From: Nipponacmea schrenckii
Lineage: Eukaryota; Mollusca; Gastropoda; Lottiidae
DNA length: 64,000 nucleotides
Direction: 5' to 3'
NCBI GenBank assembly: GCA_030562195.1
Contig: JAUJPP010000001.1
Coordinates: 12,454,472-12,518,471, forward strand
The notes beneath the pieces were generated by a model. That model searched no databases. It worked only from the letters and a program-made list of their open reading frames with translations, and had not been told where the DNA came from. Positions 41,814 through 53,813 of this stretch are shown one piece after another. The position numbers and the translations under genes were made by a program. The stretch's first letter is position 1; every line of letters starts with the position of its first letter.

Positions 41814-44425
41814 ATGGATGAATCGACAAAATTGTCGCAGAGAGAGAGGGCAAATCTAACTCTTCGTAGTTTAACAGAAGGCCCAATAATATATTTCAGA
41901 GGTAGGTTTCTTATAAAATACCGGTAACATGGTATACATGTAGTACACAGTATAATGTTGACTGCGTTTTTGTGACTTTTGTGTAGTCGATAACGATGTC
42001 TTCTATTCTGACATTGTCTTGCCTAAGTTGCAAGTTGAATAAGTATTGATACTGTTATGTTTGACTTGATATTTTATAATACAGACTGTTATATCAAAGA
42101 CAAACTGCAAATTTATATCTTTAAGACAAGGTTGTAGACAATTTAGTAGTCCATACTGGAAAGTTTGTATTTCATCCGTCTGAGTCTGAGATTTACTCCA
42201 ACTTTAGTCTAATAATATTAGTATAAATATAAATGCCACGCCGATTGAGATTTCATTCACCAGAGATTTACTCCAAATTTTGTACGCCAGCGACAATATA
42301 AATTTGGCGTAAGTAACTTAAATGCCACGCCATTCTGCAAAGTCATACAGATTGTTGTCAGACTACCAAAGTAAAACAGCATGAAGTAGGCCATGACTTG
42401 ATGAAAGGTTATTATCCTATATGATTAAAGGGATAATAGACGTTAGAAGGAACATTAAAATTTAATTTCACTCAAATTTGGACAATAACAGTATATCGAT
42501 GGCTCAGAGCACAGACCGTACAAGTCCATTTTGGTGATTTTTCACTTTTTATATATGTTTAAAATTAATTATTCTACATCCCTTGACCCTTATTCTTTTA
42601 ATAAAGGGGGATAATCCCAATTAACCAATTGGTTTGTGGAAATTGCCTGTAGAAAGTGCTACATAAACAACCGATATTGAGCTCTATAGCTGGTTAACTA
42701 AATCCTTATATTGACCATATCCCTTTGAGATTTACGAGGTGTTCAAAACAAAATGGAGAACCATATTTCTTTGATTTTCGTGAAATATTTACTGTTAAAT
42801 AGAATAGACAGAATAGGATAAGTCCGAACCTTTACCAAATTCCGGTATATCCAATTAAGCACCCCCACCCCCCTTAAAAATTATTTTCAATTAAATTCTG
42901 TTCGTCAAACCAGAACGGTATGACATGTTCTGTGTAATGTCAAAAGATGGATAAATTCCATAAAAATATGTGCTGGTGCGAATGTTTTGAAACTTTAAAA
43001 TGTGAATATCTCAAAACAAGAAAAAAGGACTCATACAATTTGCTGCTGGTGGGCGTATAGCCTTTCGGGCGTCCGCTCGTTAAAATTTGGTAATGTGTGG
43101 GATGCATACTTATTTAACTAATAGTCAATATTAAACACAAATATAAGCCGTAGGACGAGTGTATTCTAACTCCTATTATCCCTTTAAGAAGACTATTAAT
43201 ATCACTTTGAAATTTATATTTCTTTCTTGCAGAAAATATTATTGAACCACTTCAAGCACATATCGATAGACCAAAATACTATCATAGACGATTTCAAAGA
43301 GTACCAACCATCGATCAGTGTTATGAAAATGATTATATTTGCCAGTTTGAGGCTAATGAACAGTTCCAAAGGGACAGGTAGGTTCAATTCCTTTGAAAAT
43401 CATGTCTTTCTTAGTTGGTACACAGGTATCAATTGTACTGAACATTGTGAAAATATTCTTGTTTTGATAGCGCTTAGGAGGCCTACTATTTGTTCCTGTG
43501 TTTACTTATGTTGACCTTTTCACATTACAAATAAATAAGCAATTGTTCATTTTTAATTGCCTAAAGATGTGTCTTAGTTCCAACCCTTTGCATTCTTCAT
43601 AAATATGTTAAAATGTTGTTCTGCAATTCGTTTTATTTTACTATCTTAGTCATTTAGTTTTGACACCAAATAAATCAACCAATGAAAAAGACTGAAGTTG
43701 AAAAAGTGTAATTTTCTTCTTGTCCTAAGCCATAGTATTAATTAAGTACTATTTAGTCTCTGTTTTGTATGTTACTATTAGATAATTTATTTTCAATTAT
43801 GAAGGACAGTTGATAGCAAGATTATCAAGATTTTAAGAAGAAGAGCCACAGAATGTTTATTCTATGAAGGAAAATATAATGCTCCTCATCGATGCAGGCA
43901 TATCCAAGAAACTTATGAAACTGCTGCTACAAATTGGTTCATCAAATGTAAGGTTTTGGGGTATTTCTGTATGAATGATTTGAAATGTTATTTTGATTTT
44001 GAATTCCATTTGACCACTCAAGTATTTATTCTATGATTTCAAGGGACAAATTTAATAATCATTCTACTTTTGGCTAAGCTAATAAGTAATATTGTTCACA
44101 TCTCCACATGTTGATGATAAATTATCTTTTCTTTAGACTACGCCAAATATAGAATGGACATTAAAGAAATAGAGAGTGGAATTTGTAGTTTGGAGTTGAT
44201 TTAAAGGGAGAAAGTGATTGTAGTGCAGACCTAGTACTTGAAGGCTATTTACATATAAATGTATTCAAAACCATATCATTCTCTGAAACTTTTTGTTTAA
44301 TTTTAGATGGTGATTTGTCAGTAAATGGTACTGTAAAAGATGCCTACATGAAGCAAAAACATAGACTGATCTTTGAAAGGCGAAAACAAGAATATGAAGC
44401 CAAGAAAGGAAGTGTCAGCGAATAA
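41814..44425 (+). CDS. NDUFB10: NADH:ubiquinone oxidoreductase subunit B10 (complex I, PDSW)
   Basis: Exons 41814-41901, 43233-43377, 43805-43947, 44307-44425 total 495 nt, 164 residues (human about 172). Accessory subunit of mitochondrial complex I on the intermembrane-space side. Family blocks seen: YYHRRFQRVPTIDQCYENDY, FEANEQFQRDRTVDSKIIKI, ECLFYEG, CRHIQETYETAATNWFIKYG and AYMKQKHRLIFERR. Cysteines characteristic of the family (DQCY, YICQF, ECLFY, HRCRH) are present. AATAAA at 44,489-44,494 would end the transcript. The gene is divergent from RPL3 and convergent with eIF1A. Intron 1 contains a 763-bp MITE. Confidence 0.96.
42425..43187. mobile_element. MITE B, 763 bp, in NDUFB10 intron 1
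   Basis: The left end TTAAAGGGATAATAGACGTT and the right end TATTATCCCTTTAA form inverted repeats of about 20 bp. The second copy, 63,500-63,919, is oppositely oriented and shares subterminal text (ATTTCACTCAAATTTGGACA / TTTTACTCAAACTTAACA, then AATAACAGTATAT). No coding capacity. Confidence 0.85.
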
Positions 44426-44494
44426 AGTTTAATTTAAGACTATCAGACTAATTTTTCATTCTTGTGTTATGAGTGGATTAGTTATTTCAATAAA

Positions 44495-46571
44495 ATTCTT
44501 ACAACTTACTTGTGAACTTTAGTGTAGAAAGTGGAGGAAAAATATTGAACTTTTAAATTCATACTGACAATTGCCTCTAAATAATACTGCGTATTTTAGA
44601 GTCAGATAACCAAGCTTATAAATAACTTGAATTTGGTTGTGTTAAATTGTTCATCTACTTTTGGGGTATTATTCTGCAAACTGATGATTTTCTTGTATGG
44701 AATGTCTTAAATGCTGTCTGTTTTTGGACAGAATTAAACAATCCTTGTTGCCTGTAATTTAAGTTGAAATATTTGTACACAAATACATGAAGTCTAGATG
44801 TTGTATGGTACATCTCATTCCTTAATTATCAAATATTTCACAAAATTACCATTTTCAAAGGTCTAAATCAAAAAATACAAAAACATTATATTCTTGTTCG
44901 TCTGACTCGAGTACGCAATGTTATGAATTGTCGGCCCATCCCTGATACACAAGAACTTTTAAAAATGTGGTTACCTAGCAACTTCCCTACTAAATTTTCA
45001 GTATAACAATTTGTATCAAATTTTACAAAAAATCGATTATCTCATCATTTTAAATGATCACACAGAATTTCATTCAAATCAAATGAAAATTATTGGCTGT
45101 TCACAACTTTGGACGCATTTTTACTAAGGCAAGTGCAATAACATGTTATGCTCACTTAAGTTTGCAGCAACCACTTGTTTTTATTTACATTTGGGTGATC
45201 AACATGTTTACCAAATTTAGTCAAAATCCTTTTAAGGGTGTTTAAGAGCAATTGTGGACAGCCCAAGGACGGACATAGATGATGCCACAGTACACTTCCT
45301 CCCTATATTCGAGTATAAAAACAAATTATATGTCCTAAACAAACTTCTGTGGGGTTAAAAATTGTTATTTATCAAACGTGTACCCTAATTCCCTCTAGGA
45401 CTAATACAAAGAAAACATTACAATTTTTTTTATTGTTTCTCACATATTTATAAATTGGTACATTATTAATTTAATCTCCTTCCCATCACTGATGCAATTG
45501 ATCTTGAACAAAAAATTTTGAAGACATAGGCAGATTAAAGTGTCAGTAAATAATTAACCCAATATAGGTTTTTTTGACCCAGAAGTGATTCATGGCATTA
45601 AACCAGATGATCAAAGATGGAACAATTTCATACGCTCTGCATGTGGGTACAACACATGGTGTTCTTAAGTAAGCAGATCTTAAAAAGCTGCACCCACAAC
45701 ACCGATAAATTCCTACCAATTTTTTTTTTTTCATCAGCATTTGTATTAATAAATTTAATCAGTATACAGTAAATGTACAATATCTATATTGGCCAATATA
45801 GAGTATTCCACAAAAACATCATAAATACTTAGACTAACACAATCAAAGTACTAAGTACCTCATTCATAAACAATTTAGAATGGAACTTTAATAAAGTTCA
45901 CAAGTACAAAAGCATAAATGTACATCATTTAAATAGCTATCGTTCTTTTTGACTGAAAATTAACCCTTATGTATTCAACTACTACAAAGCACTAGATAAA
46001 AATAATTTATATGACAACACACTGAATAATATATTGTTCAAGAGTTAACAAAACAAAAACAATTTTTTTTTTTAAATCCAACATCCCAATCTAATGTTTT
46101 AGATTAGATTGGTGCTAGATATAGCATTACTGAGATTTCAATTCATGCATTGTGTGGGGCAATCTTTATCCCACCTAAACTTTAATATCAAAGTAGTTAC
46201 AAATGAAAATTATTCTGACATTTATTGCATGTTTTCAATGGTTTACCTTTGGTATTATCTATTTAATTGGCTAACTTATGAAAAATGAACTAAAATCTCA
46301 TGAATAGTTTTCAGAATTAAATACAATTTTTGATTGTTAATTTTCTTGTTCATACTTTCAAGACAAGAAATAAAATTTAATTCGCAAAAAAAATGAAAAT
46401 AACATTAGAATTATCCACCGTGAAAAAAAAAGTTTCAAGAAAAACAATTATTTTTTAAACATATAGCCCACATTGGGCTGATAAAGATTTCAAATTTAGG
46501 TTGTTGAATTCTTTCATTTGATTTGAAATGAGTTTTTTTAATAATTTCTTCTACACATTCAACATTCTTCT
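44495..46571 (-). other. 3' UTR of eIF1A and convergent intergenic DNA
   Basis: The region contains AT-rich sequence. A probable degraded minus-strand copy of family A lies at about 44,880-45,260 (TGAGAACACAAG..., CCGTCCTTGGGCTGTCCAC in reverse). An AATAAA on the minus strand near 45,428-45,434 could end the eIF1A transcript. No exon is supported. Confidence 0.4.
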
Positions 46572-48856
46572 TTAAATCTAAAAAAAAAGACAGAGCCATA
46601 ATGTTCTTGTTTTCTTTGGTCTATCTCAGCTCAAAGATTGGATAATTACATCAGTCATTTCACACCATCGATGACTAATGAATGGATAATCACATCAGTT
46701 CTTTCATACCATCGATTGCTAATGATGGATAATCACATCAGTCATTTCACACCATTGATGACTTATGATTGGGAAATCACGTCAGTCATTTCACATCATC
46801 GATGGCTAATGATTGGATAATCACATCAGTCACTTCACACCATCGACAAGCTAATGATTGGATAATCACAGTCATTTCACACCATCGATTGCTGATGTTT
46901 GGGAAATCACATCAGTCATTTCACACCATAGATTGCTGATGTTTGGGAAATCACATCAATCATTTCACACCATCGATGACTAATGAATGGATAATCACAT
47001 CAGTTCTTTCATACCATCGATTGCTAATGATGGATAATCACATCAGTCATTTCACACCATTGATGACTTATGATTGGGAAATCACGTCAGTCATTTCACA
47101 CCATTGATGGCTAATGATTTGATAATCACATATGTCATTTCACACCATCGATGGCTAATGATTGGATAATCACATCAGTCATTTCACACCATCGATTGGA
47201 TAATCACATCAGTGATTTCACAATAAAAAATGTTTGCCACAATTGTTACGTCTACTTTAAGGATGGTCAGAAAATCATGTCCTTTATCTATGGGCCATTT
47301 AGTCCTCTGATATCAATTCAACACAGCACATAAATCTAAAATGTCTTACCTCTTCAATCTCTTCATCATCTCCATCAAACTCATCAAAGGTAATATGATC
47401 ATCTTGATCAGGCTCCCATTGGTTTTCATTAATTTTGGCTGAAAATAATTGAACAACCAATAAATAGCAATGCATAATCCTTTAATAGCATTCAGGTGGT
47501 AAAATATAAATTTAGTGGAGTTGTTACCGTTTTGACCGAAAATTTATGTCACCGATCTGGTGGAGTTGTTACCATTTTGACTCATACAATTTCTTACCAT
47601 TTTGAAATGTTACCGTTAACTGGTATTGGATATGATTAAAATAAAACTTACTGTTTTCAGGTAATTCACCATAAGCCTTCAGATTTCGTGCTTCATCTGG
47701 GGTGTATTTAAGGATAACATCAGCTTTGGTGTCTTGATAATCACGCAGACCAAGCAATATAATATCACCTGTGTTAATCCATACCTATGATACATAATTT
47801 ATCAATAAATATTGACAGTCTTCTTTAATAAAGAACATTAAACTAATATAAGGTTGAATAACTGATCAAATTAATTGATGACAGGAATCTCTTTAAGACA
47901 ATTTCAGATCTATCTTGGATGGTTATTATATTGTCATTCAGCTACTCACCTTCTTCCTTAGTTTTCCTCGAATGTGACATAACCTTTTGTTACCATCAAA
48001 GCACATTGCTTCTAATCTACCATTACCTAACATTTTCGAAACTTGAGCATACTCTAAAAGAAGATTAAAATTCACCAGTCCAATTATTTATGCATGGTTT
48101 ATCATATAATTAACTAAGAAGATCTATAAATGGTTTAACTGATATTAAATAGCATTTGCAATCTTATGTAGGAAAACATCATAGCTAGTTATTATGCACA
48201 AGTTATGAAACAAAAGTCTAACAACTGTTTTAATTTATTATACTTCATTATTCATTTAGATTTATTTAGGTTCAAAGGTACACTTTTTATTCAACAAACC
48301 TTGTCCATCTTCTTTGAAAACCAACTCTCGCTTTTCTTTTTCATTTTCATTCTTTCCTCTTCTCCTATTTTTACCTCCCTTTCCTGTGAACAAATTAATA
48401 TTTTGGTGAACAATTAAACATATTGGTAAGCATTGAATATCACCTTATGTCTTTACCTGCCCTTTCCTTGGGTGAAATAACCAGATAATTTTTAGCCTCC
48501 GGGTTAAACAACCACGGTTGAACTTGTAAACGAGTGAAACCACTGTCTCCCGCCCCATTCTATAGCCTATATATATATATATATATAAAATAATTGGGGC
48601 TGTATTACAGCATTACAATTTTTTAAATACCATGATTTACCAATCCAGTAGTAGATAAATCATATCAACCATCAAATCAAGTTTTTAAGTAGACTATCTC
48701 ACTACCCATTTTTTGGCCATTTATATTTTTGTTGTTGTTCTGACCACTGCACTGAGTGACAGTGTGATAAAACTAAAAAGATCTAAATATAGTTTACTAA
48801 TCACGTTTATAGTATTCTGATCATAAGAAAACCACCATACCCTTATTCTTCGGCAT
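46572..48856 (-). CDS. EIF1A: Translation initiation factor eIF1A
   Basis: Exons in gene order: 48841-48856, 48300-48383, 47950-48053, 47652-47784, 47350-47438 and a last coding exon 46572-46577. The sum is 432 nt, 143 residues (human EIF1AX 144). The start is [20 protein letters not shown]. The OB fold carries [60 protein letters not shown] and [20 protein letters not shown], and an acidic tail [10 protein letters not shown] follows. It promotes scanning and start-codon selection on the 40S subunit. The last exon codes only Ile and stop after TCTTTTTTTTTAG, which reproduces the DI-type end of the family. The final intron contains a minisatellite. Confidence 0.95.
46634..47216. repeat. Minisatellite (43-44 bp unit, about 13 copies) in the last eIF1A intron
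   Basis: The unit GATAATCACATCAGTCATTT + CACACCATCGATGGCTAATGATTG repeats with variants. A higher-order period of about 305 bp is visible: CATCGATGACTAATGAATGG with its following units at 46,666 recurs at 46,971. Frames open through it are artefacts. Confidence 0.95.
48568..48587. repeat. (TA)n microsatellite
   Basis: About ten TA units in eIF1A intron 1. Confidence 0.9.
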
Positions 48857-49834
48857 TTTCTTTCAATAAATTGTCAAGAATATCTAATTTAATACGTTAT
48901 TCACTTGTTTTTCCTACAATACTGTTGCAATAATTTTCTCAGTTACTGCGACATGTGCAATTTTCACTGCGCCTGCGTGAAACATTCATCTCGATTGTCA
49001 TGCCACTTACATTTATAATACGTAACCACTTAATACCTAAAACGTATGTTTCTAAATACAACTATTCAAACGATAAATTATTCTGTAAGTTTATAAATCA
49101 ACGCATATTTTTCGTATGGGGTTAAATGACATACTTGCTTTTAAAGTGATTTATGACAGCAGTGATAACATAACGGTTAAGATAGTGCGCACAGAGTTGT
49201 ACAATAAGAACATAATGCGGAAGAAAACCATAATCGCTTCAGTAGCCTATATCGATTTATTTTGAAATTTCGTCGAAGAATTGAATATCAAGTTTTTCTT
49301 AGAATGAACATAAAATTTGAAAATTTGAAACTTGGCCAATAACAGCTCTATTCATCAGTAAATAATACCTGCTGCAATGAATAACAGGAAAAAAATAAAT
49401 ATAAAAAAAACTAAGTAATTATCCATAAAGATGCATTTTTGATTATTAAAAAAGGCTTCATAAAATGATTAAGCGTTTTTTATAAATGACTTAGTTTTGT
49501 GAATTTTCCAGATATTTCGGAATCATGTTAGTTTCTGACACCAGCTAAGTTTACTGATGAATATACTCATATTGTATAAATTGTTAAAAAAATGTTCATT
49601 GAATATCAAGTTGTTAAAAAAAATTCTGCCATTAACATCTTCTACCTGAGAAACACCCACATTATAAAATAACGATGTCATGTCATCAAAATTCAAATCC
49701 CGTTATCAATTTTTATATAGATGATTATTGACTTAGATACTGAATAAGAAACATATTTAGTCAACTTAACGATCACATGTCTGATAACATCATCATAAGA
49801 GTGTCAACAGCTTCTGATAGACTTGAAAGCAATT
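48857..49834. other. Divergent upstream region between eIF1A and the LPMO-like gene
   Basis: Holds the eIF1A 5' region at the left and the LPMO-like promoter at the right. 49,290-49,620 has text similar to the MITE B interior (CAATAACAGCTCTATTCATC; CAGCTAAGTTTACTGATGAA), a probable relic without clean ends. Confidence 0.45.
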
Positions 49835-52800
49835 ATGGAGAAACTTATAATTCTTTTGGCGTTATTTTCGCCTATTGCAACACATATTTGTTTGATTTCT
49901 CCACAGCAAAGAGGCCCAATTGATATTAGTTCGGTAAGTAAGAATTATTTATTTATAATAGGGGTGTGGGCGTCGAAATTCTTGCCAATAGAATTCATAA
50001 GCATGAGCCACACTTTCCAAAATTTTGATCAATTAATGACTGGTTCATCTGTAATGAAAGAAAACCTAACTAGGCTACACCCAAAATGAACGTACACTAT
50101 CATTCTAATTTCATCGTATAAGATTTTTGCATTTGCATAATTATAAGACTAAGCCATCGACACTTCCAAGGGTCCGTAATTGAAGACGAACCGAATTTTC
50201 ATTCATTTGATCAGGCAAACAAGTTTACAATAAAAAAAATAGGTTTGGACTCATATCAGATATATGAATAAATCAGATAATATCTGTCTATTTGTAGAGC
50301 GGGAGTCACACTTGTTTTAAACATGGATTTCCGTGTGGTGGAGATGCACCTGTGACACCCAAATATGTCCTTAATGCTGGACAACCTGCTTTTATCAAAT
50401 GGCAACAAAATTATAACCATTATGAACCTGGTTTTCCAGGTAAAATATGTCATTATTTAATCCTCCTTTTGGTCTAGGTAACAACCCAGAAGGGATGAAC
50501 TAGTCCATTCAGCGCCACACACGAGTTCAGTTTCATGGACCACATGTATATACATGTCTCGGAGATTGAATATAAAGGGCTCACCTCATACTTCGCATTT
50601 TAACTCAAACATCATTTTAGATCAAGAACCCCTACAGAACCCACTATGGTCCGTTTTCAACAATTCTTAGTAACGAGTAAAAGGTTCGCATCCACCGAGG
50701 AACTTATTTATAAATACTGCATGTCGACAGGTTATCATACAAGATTGTTGTTTTGAAAAAGGGGGTGGCGTTAATTTTATTTTAGGCTATATGGATATAA
50801 GTATTGGACCTATCAACAGTAAGTCTCCAGATGATTGGACTACATTAGGTGTTGTTCAAGATAAATATGTCTATTCCCAAGATTATCAAAGAAATTACAC
50901 AGCTATTGTGGTGAGTATATATATATTTAACAAAAGCAGTTAAGAGATGCCGTTCCATTCCACACTACTCGTACCGGAGTCATACTATATTGGCTAGTGC
51001 TAAATTCTCATCTAAAGCAGAACCTAAATAATATGAGATAATCAACATAACGAGCGCTTTTTTTCCTTATTCGACAATATCGATAAAACATTACCTTACC
51101 TGAAAGGACAAAGTATTCTGCAACTGAAATGTGTGTCTCACAAATGTTCCCAAACAGAAATCCACATGCTAGGGAGTCGCTAAATATTCATTTTCGAACT
51201 TTCCAGAATGTACCAAACAAGGCCTGTGCTCACTGTGTGATTCGGGTAAGATACAATGCCCATAAACCTGGAGAGACCACATTTTATCAATGTTCTGATG
51301 TAATGGTTACATCCTCCAAAAAGGTCATCAGTTCACCGACATCTTTTCCTTTAACTGACAGAAAAGACAGAGCTTTACAGAGAGCACTTTATCTAACTCA
51401 TACGTCATCATCACCAAAGGCATCCTCAGGGGGAATCTTTGGACAAGCATTCGATCCATTTAATTCCTCAAGAGTGACATATGTCAAAATTGATCCCGTC
51501 ACAGGTGAAAAGAAAAACATTCAAAACTGGAATTTCGGTTTAGCTGACACTAAAGGACGGACTGCAGAAGATGTCAAGTACATTACTCTGGAAGTTATGA
51601 CGGTTGATGCTTCAAGAGGGTCGATTGTTTCAATGTTTCATGGTACTGGGTCACGAGATGGTGTTCCTGGACAACTATTGGAAGTTGGGCTCACGAATGG
51701 TACCATTTTGAACACAGTGACACTTAATCCAGCTCCAACGTCTGCCGTCAATTTTATAGCATATCAATCACCTGGAATGTACATTACATTCTCTATTGAA
51801 GAGAGTTCGCAAAAACCAGGTGAGATTTTGTGAAAAGGGTAGCAAACACAGTTCACGAGTAATACTTGTACCCCATTATACCATCAAGTTAGACCTACAC
51901 AATAAGATATGTGTATAGTGCCAACAGAAGTATAAATTACGCATTGATAAGCTATACATTTTATTTACTGATCCTTGTGTACTTCTTTCCGCTACCAGAA
52001 TACGTGAACTCCGTAGATAGGCTCTAGCACGGCAGTCAATATATTTCGAAAAATCAACATTACTAAAATCTGACAGCAGCTGTATTTTCAACACTGCTAG
52101 AAGCCGATGAGTTCAACAAATCCAGCGAATGATCAGATTCTCCCAGATCTCACCAATTGCTAGCAGTCGTTGACCATCCAGTAACTCAGATTCTTTCAGA
52201 TTGATCCGAGCACATACCAGCATTCATAAGTATAAGGCATTTGTCTGATCAAGATTTAAGAACTAAATGGTTTGGATCTTCCTTCCAGGTAATTTTTACT
52301 TTGTGGTGGGTAATGTTGATATATCTGGTAACTGGAAAGAGCGAACACGAACGCCAACTACCGAGAACTTGTTTATAAATTTTCAATGGCTGCAGTACGA
52401 TAGTAAAAACAATATTGTTTATGTATTGCTGGGAAACGAAAATGCAGCCGATACTCTTGATGCTAGAATTTATATGTTCAGTGTTACACCATCCACGGCG
52501 TGAGTTTATTTTGTAACATCTTGCTTCTCTGTTCTTCATCTTAATGAACGTTCACTTCTACCCAGGCGTTTTATATTTCATAATTTGTGTAAATCTGACC
52601 AAAGAAAACCTCTATTGCTAGATTGTTGCTTCATGGATTGTTTAAGTCAATTCTGACAGTTCGTTTGAGGGTAGTTGTGCACATGATTTAGCTGATCTTA
52701 TATAGACGAAAATCTCACTCTTTCTTTCCAGACTGTTTATGGGTTATAGGAATTTAGATGTTTCCAAGTATACCTTTATGTCCATGCATTATCATACAGC

Positions 52801-53672
52801 AACGGGTAAGTTTAATTTATATAAAAAAAATGAGACATTATAAAATTATTAAATGTATCACAGATGTGCTAAAGTAACAAAATTGTACACTAGGATTTTC
52901 TTTATCGAACCATCTACAGAGAGCATGCAAATGTTTAGAAAATCTGAAAACTGTATATCTATATATTTCAGGTCAATTACTTGCTATATCTCCAGGATTA
53001 TTTGCCACCAAATATCCTGCCTACTCTCTATTAAAAATAGACGTTAATACAGGAAGTGTCCGGGAGTTATCAAAAATTACACCACCAGGTAAGGAGCTCA
53101 ACATTTAGAACTAGGGTAAAACTGATGAAAAAAAGCAGTGTGCAACAGGGGAAATTTAAACAATACAACAGCACTGTTTCTGAAAAGTCAGCATGTGCCA
53201 CATAGAGCTTCAGTTCTTTGTCCCTCCTGAACGACTATAGTAGACGCTTTTTCCATGTCTGTCCTTCCAACCTGCATCACTGATAAGGGGGGTGGAGTAT
53301 GCTCGGTTGCACAAACAAGAAGGTATTGTCTCAGGACTTGAACCCTGGACCTTAAAGTCACGACGTCCCCAGAGAAAATATAAGTGCTAAATAGAATCAT
53401 TCCATAAGGGAATTCAAGTCAATGTTATAATCAAGGACAGTGGCAAACACCTAATTTTGCTTTATATTTAAGGTATTTTTGAGAAGTATTATGGTGGAAG
53501 TATAATAAATGCTCTTGATCAACAGAAGGGTATACTAAGACAAGCATTCCGTGTGGCCGATTCTGAAGCTGATGTAGTAGCCAGCATAGATATCAATAAA
53601 TTTACAGTTACCTTTTCACAAATGACAAATTTACGTCACATCCATAATCTTGTTTATGCTCCAAATGTTTAA
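49835..53672 (+). CDS. Secreted LPMO-like (histidine-first) protein with beta-propeller-like C-terminal region
   Basis: Exons 49835-49933, 50298-50439, 50786-50910, 51207-51819, 52289-52499, 52732-52805, 52972-53088, 53473-53672; 1,581 nt, 526 residues. A signal peptide MEKLIILLALFSPIAT would be cut to expose HICLISPQQRG, the N-terminal His needed for a copper histidine brace. A second His candidate lies in KWQQNYNHYEPGFPG. CAHCVIRVRYNAHKPGETTF and YQCSDV resemble the end of chitin/LPMO-type domains, with paired Cys. From about residue 150, repeats such as VTYVKIDPVTGEKK, YSLLKIDVNTGSVRELS and VASIDINKFTV suggest a beta-propeller (inference). AATAAA is at 53,689. The start at 49,835 is chosen because it opens the signal peptide. 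It could be an oxidative polysaccharide enzyme or a copper-binding protein without that activity. Confidence 0.82.
53190..53385 (-). repeat. SINE copy, minus strand, in last intron of the LPMO-like gene
   Basis: In reverse it has AAGGTCCAGGGTTC (B box side), CAGTGATGCAGG and GACATGGAAAAAGCGTCTA, matching the 11,058 SINE. The tRNA head is degraded. Confidence 0.75.
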
Positions 53673-53688
53673 GAACGTATATCATAAA

Positions 53689-53694
53689 AATAAA
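53689..53694 (+). terminator. Polyadenylation signal of the LPMO-like gene
   Basis: AATAAA lies 17 bp after the stop codon. The SDR gene on the opposite strand ends 120 bp further on, so the transcripts converge tightly. Confidence 0.55.
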
Positions 53695-53813
53695 TGTATA
53701 GCTTGTCTGATCACTTTGTGATTTCATAAGTCTGCTTGAATACATTCCACTTGTATTTATTCTTAAGTCAGGTTTATATAGGTTCAACTTGTATTCCACA
53801 GCGTAGGGGTACA

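Noticed and set aside
46634..47216. CRISPR-like array
   Set aside because: Repeat and spacer are not distinct; the whole 43-44 bp unit is repeated, and the host is a eukaryote.
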